From Bryopsis sp. KO-2023 (lineage: Eukaryota; Chlorophyta; Ulvophyceae; Bryopsidales; Bryopsidaceae), in contig BSYQ01000007.1 of the NCBI GenBank assembly GCA_030272585.1, positions 4,964,001 through 5,028,000 on the forward strand: DNA of 64,000 nucleotides. The letters run 5' to 3'. Below the pieces are notes generated by a model. It ran no database searches, was not told the origin of the DNA, and saw nothing but the letters and a program-made list of their open reading frames with translations. A program made the translations under genes and the position numbers. Of this stretch, positions 1 through 9,726 are shown one piece after another (the first letter of the stretch is position 1; the number at the start of each line of letters is the position of its first letter).

Positions 1-207
1 CCACCATGACCGCTGGCTCAGAATCGGTGTCTCCTTCCTGATCTTGCTTGTAACTATCCTCAATGGTAGGATTTGCAAGATTCGTAACGCCTACCAGTTT
101 ACAAACAGCATGTTTCGTCAGCCCACGATCGAATTTCTCTTTCTATTTTCTCAAAGAAAAAAGGGTTTGTCGAAACCACCCATACAGCAGCTATTGTAGT
201 ATTGTAC

Positions 208-2708
208 CTTGAGAAATGAAGGATCTGGCCAATTCACGTGTAGTGCAGTTTCCATCACGAAAGGTTCTCCAAAACTGTTGCAGCCTACGGCTGCACCCTT
301 GCCTTCTGAGCTTTTCCCTTTTGGCAGCTTGCCGCTTCAAAAACTGAGTTTCTGATTTCTGATGGTCGGGAAATGAAGTCAGGAAATCGATTAGTATCGT
401 CAAGATATGTACAAATATTGGTGAATGCATTCTGGAACCATACTGTTTCAATTGCAGATGCACTGACTGTTTCACTGGCACATCCTTGCCTTTTTTTCCT
501 GACTTTTTTATAAAAAAAAATTGTAGTTTTTTTATTGTTTTTTTTTGGGGGGGGGAACTTCTTGCGAAGGGGCTTGTTTGTAGATAAGCAGCAAATGGAA
601 ATGACACAAGGCTGCAAAATCGTCCGACATTCAATGATGCACACCTCTGCGTTCACTGCCGATCTGACGGTGACATCCTCTCTCCTTCGGTCTGCTGCAG
701 TCTGAAGCTTGCTGTCCAAAACTCGTCTTTTCATTTTGGAGCAGCGCTCTTCATTCAGACGCCGCATTTTGCTGACGTGTTTTGCATGGCGGACCTTGCT
801 TCCAGCTTTAGCGGCAGCTGCTGCAAGCCTCGCCTCACGAAGGGCATCAGCCTATGAAATTACCAATCAATGCCATTCAGCCACTTTTGCTTCTGGGCCT
901 TTGTTTACTTATTTTTATTTTATTATACCTTTTTTTTTTGGGGGGGGGGTCACTTTTTTCTTTTACGAGTTTTTCAAGTGTTGATTTATATTCCTTGTTT
1001 TTAGTGAAGGAAAAAATCTGGCAATATGTTCCAGAATTGTCTGGAACCTAATTGAGTTGGTTGGAAGCACGGGTCAGCCCCCCACCGAATGTGGGCATAG
1101 AAATGTACATATGTATGTAAATAAATATATATTTCCAATATACGATGTCCACATTTGTGTCGAGGGCTTTGGTGCTTCCAGGAACTGAAAATGTTGAAAA
1201 ACCAACGGCTGAATCATGGGGAAAATATAGCTCCATTGCACAAGCGAAGGAAACTCACCTGGACCATTTTGGCATCGAGGCATTCCTTGACGATCTCTCT
1301 GGTTTTTTCTTCCTTTTGTTGAATCTGGCTCTGGAAAAACAAAACGGCCGCGCCAAAAAAATAGAAAATCAACATACCATCAAGTTGAAAAGAAAATCCA
1401 AACCAAGACAAGACGAAGCAACCCAGATTCTTCATTCTTGGAATATGGACTTGCCAAAAGGTAATGTTGGGCAATGCTCACGAACGAGCCAGAAACGTAG
1501 GTAGCGCAACGAGCGTCGCGCGCGGCTGGAGCTTACCAAGCGTGCGAACACGAGTTGATGGGCCGCGCTCAAGCGTTCCTTTTCGGCCTCTTGAATCGCC
1601 AGCCTCCTCATCTCTGCGGCTTGCAAAGTGCCGAACAGTTTCTGTGCCAGCAAATCCTGCCTTTCGCTGATCCGCTCAGCGACCACCTCCGTTCGTTGGT
1701 GCATCGCAGCGGCTTTCAAACGCACCGCCTCCAGCGTGGACAGACGGTTCTGCTCCGCGAGGGCCATCTTTTCCTGTTGACACACAGGGAGGCCATCGAA
1801 TAAGCGGTCGACAAGAATCGGGAAAGTCAAACGTGGCGTGCTTAAGAAAGGTGCACTTTGTATTTGTGAAGCCGTGTGGATTGAAATGAAAAGGCCGGAA
1901 GCGAGCAAGGTGCAGACCACGAACTCGGGACATCGTATCGACGCGAAAACGTCCCCCCCATAGCAACCAGGGTTTTCGTTCATTGTAAGTGCGGAAGCGC
2001 CTGACGACCCCAAGACGCCAAAGCCCATTGGACTCCAAAAAGACACCTTCCATTAAAGGCGTTCCAGTTCGCCAACGAATTTCGCGCGAACATGCGCCTC
2101 AAGAAGCATAAGTGTTTCTCTCTGCTGCTGTAATTCGAATTTCAAGGGGGGGGGTACCAAACGGCAAGGATAGAGATGCGAATTTCGAATTGCGCTGGTG
2201 GTGTTGTGTACCTCCAGTTTTTTCGCACGAACCGCCCTGAGCTCCTCTTGGCTGGGCCTCGTGTGGGACGAACGCACTTGTTTCCGCATCACCCATCTCT
2301 GAAAATCCTGCACGTCACATACACCCACGAAATGAAAGCCCTTAGTCCCCGTCGAAGGGAAAAGCCGAGCTCGCCAATGCCCCTTCCCTCCTCCCAATCG
2401 GCACCCTCCGATACGGTTGACACCCGAAGCCCCAAGTTCACCCAGAGTTTCCAGAACTTCGACCCGAAAAGTCGCACCTCTCGCTTCTGCCTTGCACGCT
2501 CCAACCGTGCTGTTATTTCTTCGAGGCTAACGTCGCGCTCGGATTCGCGGGTGGACTCCCATCCGTTCCAACGCTCGCGAACTTGTTTTGGCAAAGGCGC
2601 GACTTCGCACACCTCATTCACGTCGATTTCGAACACCGCGGCGCCCTTCTTCGGAGACGCAGCGCCGCGGTAAGGACGTCTGCTCGCAAAAGTCGACTCG
2701 CGACCCAT
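208..2708 (-). CDS. TCP11-like (plant-type T-complex 11) coiled-coil protein, 5' part
   Basis: Exons read on the minus strand: 2708-2478 (start ATG at 2708), 2307-2212, a provisional one near 2130-2060, 1773-1537, 1330-1259, 851-645 and about 358 (or 343)-208. Phases close except around the third. The product is long, charged and helical (runs such as EEITARLERARQKRE and EAEKERLSAAHQ). Near residue 300 it has a block with RRLQQFWRTFRDGN followed by TTRELARSF. The order of charged coiled coil and then an (R)RL..(F/C)WR.F....TT..LA motif is what I know of plant TCP11-domain proteins; their molecular role is poorly defined. The last exon ends in a GT donor (207-206) and no further exon is visible in 1-207, so the C-terminal half lies outside the window. 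The third exon runs into TAA before a good donor, so its boundary is unsure. It is divergent from BBIP1. Confidence 0.6.
538..555 (+). repeat. T9G9 composite homopolymer tract
   Basis: One of many T-run/G-run junctions in the window; see the finding on polarised tracts. It lies in an intron of the TCP11-like gene, antisense to it. Confidence 0.95.
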
Positions 2709-3617
2709 TCTGGTTTGTGTGTGTGTGTTTTCTCTCTCTTCGATCTTGTATTTTTTCAGACAGCTCCAAAATTCCAGCGGCGCGCTGCACGCTGAACAGA
2801 AAATATATAACTCGACAGCCAACTGGAACCAGCTGGTTGTAAACGGAACACGCCACATCCGTGACGCAGATTTGTAAGAAATTCGGTGGGCCCTTCGCTG
2901 CCAGGGTTGACTCACCACCTTTCCAGCAAAAGAAAATCTTTCTCAACGATGGGTCAGACCACAACGCCAAGGCCCACCGTCCATTCTTTGTGAAAAATGT
3001 CCATCCAGTGAGCAACCTTCGAGCTATTTCGAAAAAGTATTTTTTTATATTATGACTTATCGAAGCCAACTGGATGGAGCACTTGCAATGTAGTTTTGCT
3101 GATATTTCTTATTTTGTCAGGCGGAGCCCTGGGCTCAGCACAATTGCAGATGCATAGAAAATTGTTTTGTGTGGCTGGACTCATAAAATTTGCAGGATTT
3201 GTAGTATATGGATTCTTTCACATCCCTGCTGTCTGTTGCTGTCAACCAGCAGTGTGAAGGATTCACAGTCTGCTGCCAGTTTGACACATGCTGCATGAAA
3301 CGAAACATGCTGTTTCGCTGACTTCACTCAGTCCACAACAGCAAAGAAGAAGTTTCGAGCGTTTCCAGGATGATTGTTTTGTTTTGTTTTGTTTTGTTTT
3401 TTATGCATTGATTCCATGGCAGTGAGAGGACCTCATCGATTTTGATGGCACTGTCAGACCCACGGACAAGAAACAGCAACCTTATGTGCACAACGTGTTG
3501 AAAGCATATATATTTCCGGTTCCGCCAGGGATCTCGTGTGCATGCATCCACGAAGCGTCAACATTTGCGTCATTCCTGGAAAAGAAGACCTCGACAAATT
3601 CCAAAATTTTTGGCCGT
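2709..3617. other. Divergent intergenic region between TCP11-like gene and BBIP1
   Basis: About 0.9 kb between two start codons facing away from each other, so both promoters should lie here. It holds a (GTTTT)n run at about 3378-3402 and short T-rich tracts. I see no convincing coding exon on either strand. Confidence 0.5.
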
Positions 3618-3857
3618 ATGGCGGAAAGCGGCCAGATGGAAGTGAAGGAAGTGCTGGCAAAAGCGGGCCTGGTGGTTTCGGAGAAGGGCAATCTGACAGA
3701 GGTGCTGTGCAAACCGAAATTGCTGCCGTTGAAATCGATCACCCTAGAAAAGCTTGAGCAGATGGAACGGGACATCGCCAATTTGAACGCGAGACAAGCT
3801 TCGGAGAGTGCGGAAGCCATGGGGTTTGGCAGACCAGGGACGTCGCACAGACAATAA
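3618..3857 (+). CDS. BBIP1: BBSome-interacting protein 1 (BBIP1/BBIP10/BBS18)
   Basis: A 79-residue protein in a single exon starting at ATG 3618. The family hallmark is unmistakable: EVLCKPKLLPLKSITLEKLE at residues 28-47, matching the VLCKPKLLPLKS-TLEKLEKM core of animal BBIP1. In known systems this small helical protein is needed to assemble the BBSome, the coat-like complex that moves membrane cargo in cilia. The N-terminal part (EVKEVLAKAGLVVSEKGNL) also follows the family pattern of VL.K.G.L..E. Length is close to the usual 70-90 residues. Its presence implies the organism builds, or recently built, cilia or flagella. It stands alone between the TCP11-like gene and the J-domain gene. 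A gene this small is easily missed by automatic annotation. Confidence 0.88.
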   Translation: MAESGQMEVKEVLAKAGLVVSEKGNLTEVLCKPKLLPLKSITLEKLEQMERDIANLNARQASESAEAMGFGRPGTSHRQ

Positions 3858-4482
3858 TCGTCGCCTGTTGACGACTTTGATCTCTTTTTTGGGGGGAAGG
3901 GAAGGGGGGATGGGTTCGAGAGCTTCTCTAGGGGGTTGGGGTTCGAGGAAGTTGCTGGTTTTCGTTCGAGGGGATTGGGAGGGCGTGTACATTGGCAATT
4001 TTGTTTTTTTGCTTTTTGCGGGGGCGCTTGTTGAACGAAGTCTGAGACGCGCGACTTGTTTTGCAACCGCCCTCTCTGCGATTCCAATCACTGACTCCCA
4101 ATCGCAACCACAAGCCGTGGAAAAAACGAACACCACGCCAAACATCCTCAACACTCAACCTTTTTGGCATCAGAATTTGGACAAAATGACATGTCCTGCA
4201 ACATTGCAAGCGATAAAGTACGGGATGGAGCCAAGCTGCTCAAATACACCTGAGGGCGTGGAAAACAAAAAGCTTGCGCGCTGTTCTGTATCACAAGAAA
4301 AGCTGATTTTTTTTGGATCATTCGGTCGCCACGTCGCACCAAAAACCCCTTCCTCCCCGTCATTCCTGTGAGCGCAGTTGGTGCGTTCGAGAGTAGTGTT
4401 CCGCCGTGGCAGTCGCGACCAGACAAAGGCTCCGCCAGCTCGCGTTGAAACCGAGCGTCGCTGGCTTTCAGTAAGCTTGCCG
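3858..4482. other. Intergenic: BBIP1 3' end and J-protein promoter
   Basis: About 0.6 kb. It begins with a short T-then-G tract (3884-3896) followed by G-rich sequence. Open frames here lack family similarity and usable splice sites, so I read it as the BBIP1 3' UTR plus the promoter and 5' leader of the next gene. Confidence 0.4.
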
Positions 4483-7400
4483 ATGGTGATGTCCTCCACG
4501 GACAACGCGAGGCCGATGGGCGCGGATTCTGACACTTCTCGTCCGCGGATGGTGCCTGCGCGTTCCAACGCCACTTGTAAGTGCTGAGAAATTCACCCCC
4601 TGGTACAACTCGAGACGCGCGCGCGTGGTGGATGTATCGGGCTCCTGGGCACTACAGGGGGATCCCTGGCTTTCACTTTTTCTGCTTGAGAGGGGTCGGA
4701 CGCGTTGCGTTGGGTTTTTTTCGTGGGGCGCTTGTTTTTGTAGGGTCCTGGTCTAATGTTTCTGTCGAAGGCGGAGTGGCAAGAGCAGAATGCCTTGGTT
4801 GTGGTCTCGAGTCGTCACGCGCGACGTCAGGTTTTGTGTGTTCTTTTTGTTTTTTTTTTAGAAGGGGAGGAATTGTGGGTTTTTTTGGTCGCGCTATCGA
4901 AGGCTCGTTTTTACCAAGTAGCTGCTTCGACAACACACCTCTACTCGTGGCTCGCTGTTTTTTTTTCCTGACAACTATAGAACAAGAAGAAAAAAAAACA
5001 TCTGTAGCGCGCGAGGCGCGAGAAATTTCACGCAGCGTTTCCACCACGTTGCAGACAGCAACGACCTTCGCTGAGCGGTTTCCTGTGATTGCAGCACCGC
5101 ACACCAATCACCGCACAATCACCCCCGACCGTGGCAACGTGAGGCGCCCCACCTCAGCTGGAAGGTCTTTCAACGGCATGCGTGAGCCCTCCCCGTCCCA
5201 TGACGAGTGCCGCCGAAGCCCTCTTCGCCAGTCTAACTTCCCCTCACCTAACTTCGCCTACTCCAAATCCTCCAAGGGCGCATGTCGACGAACCTCGACC
5301 ACGCAGTTCGCCTACCCGGGCCACTCCACAGGGCTCACCGACTGCGTTTCGGAGCAGTTCAGGGATTTGAGCTTCGAGGACTTCGGAGCTCGGAGCTACA
5401 CTCGCTCCATGGACTTGGGTGGCATGTTCGCCAAAGTGAAGGAGAGCCCTAGGGGAGGTGGTGGGGAGAGGCATTCCAATGGGAGTTTCTTGATGAGGAC
5501 CATGCCCGAAGATATGGAAAGAATGCACAGCGCGGAGGTGCAGGAGAACCTGGCCCCACAGCCCAGGAAAACATCTGCAATGCTGGACCCTCACTGGCAC
5601 AGACACCAGGTGCGAAGGGGGGAGAAGCAAAGAAAAACCTTGGGAAAGATAAAATGGAACTCCCTGAAACCAGTTTGAATAAATGAATCCCCGCCCCCCC
5701 CCCAAAAAAAAGATAGAAAAGAAAACGAAAGGAATGTTTGGGGGTTAATCGCTGCGATGGGTTGGGTTAGCTCCAGGGAAAGTAATGGTCGAAAGGGAGG
5801 GAGCTTACCAACATCAAGAAGAAGAAGAAGAAGAAGAAGAGGGGAAAAAAAAAGGGGTTCGCCTTCGCATCCAGAGTGGTTTCGTCTTTTTTCCCATCAT
5901 TTTTGTTGTTTTTTTGAAAATCTCTGATTGCAGGAAGAGAAGAACACAACGGAATTCAGTCCAACAAATAGGGTATCTGGGCCTACGCCGGTTGAACGCA
6001 ACTCACCCAACGTGTTTCGATCGAGCCTTTATTCTGGGGATTTGCAGGGGGAGGCGAGGCGAGAAACTCAGGCCAGTCCGTCGCCGGAGGCTCAAGGCAA
6101 GGGTGGAGCGATGAGGCCGAGCTGGCAGGAACGGGAGGGGCCTCCCAGAAGCGAAATGGCCTCCAACATGCATTCGCCTCGGCCGGAGCATGGAGGGGGG
6201 AGGGAACGCAGCGAGGAGGAGGAGTACATCACGTGCAATCGGGAGACCTTGCGCAGGATGCGGGAGAAAATGGTGCCTGCCGGAATGTAAGGCCTGGTTG
6301 GTGGCTTTCGGAGCCATCTTTTTTTTTTTGAAGAAACGGAAATGCACTCGACAAAGGATGAAGCTTCGAAAAGTTATTGAACAGATGGAAAATTTGCCAT
6401 TCAATTCCGAGCCTCGGGATTGGGTTTGGGTGTCCTCCATTCATTCTTATATATAACATGCATGTCTAAGCATATATATATTTTTTTGAACTGCACCATG
6501 GCCCCTGTTTGGAATAGAACCTTAACGTGTGACTTGCCCCCTCCCTATTCTCGTCCCACCAACTGGATGTCATATTCCATCAAAAGAAGATCTGCCTTGT
6601 TCGTTTTGGATCCCCGAAAATCGCTGGCTGTTTTTTTTTCACAAACCTTATGCTGGTGTTTATAGGGAAGACATCGAAGCTTCCGTTGCTGGGCTCATGA
6701 AGAGGTGCCAGTTTTTGGAGGCAGAAAACGAATTCCTGCGTGAAAAGGAGATCGATCTCCGTGGGGATCTGTGCAGGTCCAGGGCCGAGAATGCTGCCAT
6801 TTCTTCGGAGCTCAAGAGGACGCACGACTTATACAGGGAGGCCCTGGGTGCTCGACGAAACGCCAGGGAAGCCCTCTCCGAAATGGCGCAGCAAAATGCG
6901 AGGCTGGTGTCAGCCTATGTTGAGAAAAAGCAAGAATTCAGGAGTATACAGGTGTGTTTTTTCTTTTTTTTTGTGGAAGAAAACTGTAGTGACAATGTAC
7001 AGAAAAGAAGTAAAAGAAATTACCATGTTACTGCAGTTTTTTTGATTTTTTTTTAATATATGGCTCGGATTGATTCATAAGTGGGGGTATTTTTGTTAGT
7101 TGGGAAGCAGGCAGAGAAGAATGTTACAGGATCTGCTTAATAAGCAACCAGTGGATTAGAAAAGAACTGAAAGGAAGTTTAAAAAGATGACTGATGATTA
7201 GTGTGTTGATTTTCTCGCTTATTAATCACTTTTTTTTGGGTTGGGGGATATTTCTTTCATGAAGGATTCTTTTGAGGAGGATCGTCGGCGGTGGCAAGCA
7301 CAAATTGAGCATTTGGAGCACGAGCTCAATGCAGCTAGACAAGTTCAAGCAATGGAGTCCCCCCTATTTTCAGACAGCGACACGCTTACTACAGGTGGGG

Positions 7401-9726
7401 TGTTATGCGGATCCATATCGACTTTTAAAAAAATTAGCTGGTTTGAGCAAGCACTCGTAAAGAAAAGAAAGGAATGGAGTAGGCCCCATCCAAGCAATAT
7501 TTCAGGTTTATTGTCAACAAAGCGAAATCAAAGCTACTTTTTTGGGAAAGTGGGGCTATTTTTGTGTGCGAGCTGAATTTGGCCCGTGCTTACTTCCAGG
7601 CGTTTTTCCACTATTATTTTTGTAGTTTTGAATTTGAGGAGTAAAATTCCATCGTCGTATAAATGAGTGATCTGGGGTAAAACACATATAGTTTGCATTT
7701 TAAATTGAATTAAATTAAGACAAAAGAAGCCCCTCCTCCACCCCTCCTGCCTGGAATGCCCCAACTCTGGAAATCACCCTCCAGCTGTATGTATACAAAC
7801 TCCGACAGCAACAAAAGTGGATATTTTTTGTCTATTTGTAAGCAGGAGTATCAGGTACGAACAGTTCCGACGAAGAGGAGTCTTTTTCGATGAGCTTTGC
7901 CAAACTGAGCCCATCTAAACAGGAAAACGGCACGAGGAATGGGGTTAGTGGATCACCAGAGGGGACGAGCGGTCGAGAAATTCATTCCAGGGCTTTTCAA
8001 GAAATCCAGCTGGAAAATTTGAGGCTTCAAGAAGAAAACAAAAAACTGAAGCAACACTGTGCGGATGCTGACAAGGAGAAGAAGCAGGCCGATCTTGCGT
8101 TGAAAGAACAGCAAGTCGAGGATATGAAACAGGCAAGCATTTCCAAAATGAGGAATCCTTGCTGCTTTTCACCCCCACCCCCTCCCCTGTATATATTTAT
8201 TATTTATTTATTTTTGTTCGTCATCAGTCATTCCTGGCTAGTTTTCAGGATTTGCTGCTGTAATTAAAAATGTATTTATGTTGAGCAGTAGTTTTCTCTG
8301 TAACGATTTTTCCAATAACTTTCAGTATTAAATAAAAAAAAAAATTGTTTCTTCATTTAATTAAACTTTTGGAATAAAACCAGAGGAAAAAAATCTTAAT
8401 TTAAATATAAATATAAATGTGCAAACCCTGTTTTCACATTTTCTGGGAGGTTTCCCTCAGCTAATCTCCCAAAAAAAGATTGTTTTTAAACGTCTTTATT
8501 TGATTTTTTTATTGATGCTGTGCATGCAGAGGGGAAATGAAGCCTTCAGGGAAAAGAAATGGGAACAGGCGATCAAGTTATACACCCAAGCTATCCTGAT
8601 GGGCACAGAAAATAAAAAAATGAATGCCGTCTTGTATTGCAACAGAGCTTGTTGCCTTATGAAGATGGAAAGGTATGCTTACATTTATTATTATATATTT
8701 AATTGATATGGAAAATGACACACAAGGCACTATTCCATTGGTCGATTTCTTTCCCTGTGTAATTTTTTTTATTTCAATTTTTATTTTTTATTTTATTTTT
8801 TTTTGGGGGGGGGGGTGGGGTGGGGTGGCGCCTTTCGATTGTGTGGGTTTGAAATCCCTGGGGGTAAATCAATCCAGAAGTTGAAATTTCTCGTTTTCCT
8901 TTTCAGTATTGTTTTTGGGCATTTCTATTTATTTATTAATTTTTGTTGCGGGGCAGCAGTAACCATCGATCCCTGTCTGAAAATTTCCCCTTCCCCGTTT
9001 CCTTGATTTTTAAGTAATTCCTGCACAATTGTTTTACGCCAGCAGTAATGTTCAGTCGTTTTGTCAATTTGCAGACTGCTGGAGGCTGTTTCGGACTCTC
9101 ACATGGCCATTTCATTGGACTCTGACTATTACAAAGCGTACATGAGGAGATCAGAAGCCCTCTCCAGTCTTGGTAAGCATTTATGCATGCTGTGTGTGTT
9201 TTCTCCCATATGGGGTCCAGTTCCCTGCTTCAATTCTGTGCGATGTTATCGCACGGGTACCTGAGGGGTTAAAAATGAAAATAAAATAAAATTCTGGACT
9301 GCATGCTGGACAGCAGGCTTTTTTTAAGGATGTGTTGAGGAGAGAATTTGATATGTTGCATGTACAGGGGACCATGCCGGGGCCTTGCAAGATTTGAGGG
9401 CTGTCGTAGCGGCGAAATGCTCAGAGAGTTCGGAGGCTCACGAAAAAATGAAGGTTGCCCAGGTCAGGCTCCGTTCAGGCCACCCATTGGAGGCGTACAA
9501 GGTGTTGTCCGTTCCAGAAGACGCGAGCCCGGCTGAAATCCGGGTGGCGTACAAGCGTCTGGCTCTGAAGTACCACCCCGACAAGGCGGAGTGCAAAGAA
9601 ACCTCGGCCATTATTTTCAAGATGATCGCCGAGGCCAACACCATCCTGTCAGACATAGACAAGAAGAGGGAGCACGATTTGACGAGGGCTGTTCTGAAAT
9701 CGCGGAGGAGCCAGAAACGAGGTTGA
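4483..9726 (+). CDS. Coiled-coil + TPR + DnaJ (J-domain) co-chaperone
   Basis: Nine exons: 4483-4576, 5095-5609, 5934-6286, 6666-6951, 7265-7394, 7846-8132, 8530-8672, 9075-9172, 9368-9726. All phases close, giving 754 residues. Residues 1-320 are low-complexity and Ser/Pro/Arg-rich. Residues 320-460 and 500-560 are coiled coil (e.g. LMKRCQFLEAENEFLREKE, LENLRLQEENKKLKQHC). Then come TPR helices (RGNEAFREKKWEQAIKLYTQ, CNRACCLMKMER, YYKAYMRRSEALSSLG, ALQDL) and a C-terminal J domain with intact HPD (LALKYHPDKAE). TPR plus J resembles DNAJC7/DNAJC3-type Hsp70 co-chaperones; the long N-terminal coiled coil is not part of that usual plan. The junction of exons 6 and 7 uses a GC donor. The fusion rests on one continuous phase through the junction; two separate genes remain possible. 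Confidence 0.8.
5817..5841 (+). repeat. (GAA)n microsatellite
   Basis: About eight GAA/AGA units inside the second intron of the J-domain gene, followed by an A-rich tract. Confidence 0.9.
8133..8529 (+). other. GC-AG intron
   Basis: Exon 6 of the J-domain gene ends ATGAAACAG followed by GCAAGC, and exon 7 follows a normal ...TGCATGCAG acceptor. The reading phase is 0 on both sides and the joined protein enters a TPR repeat directly (KQ then RGNEAF). No GT donor in frame serves as well. GC-AG introns are a known minor class; this is the only clear one I met in the window. Confidence 0.7.
8796..8815 (+). repeat. T9G11 composite homopolymer tract
   Basis: Inside an intron of the J-domain gene, sense orientation. 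Confidence 0.95.

Noticed and set aside
4581-5094. Long plus-strand frame continuing upstream of exon 2 of the J-domain gene
   Set aside because: It is intron 1 read through. A good acceptor (GATTGCAG) at 5094 and a matching-phase ATG exon at 4483-4576 explain the gene better.
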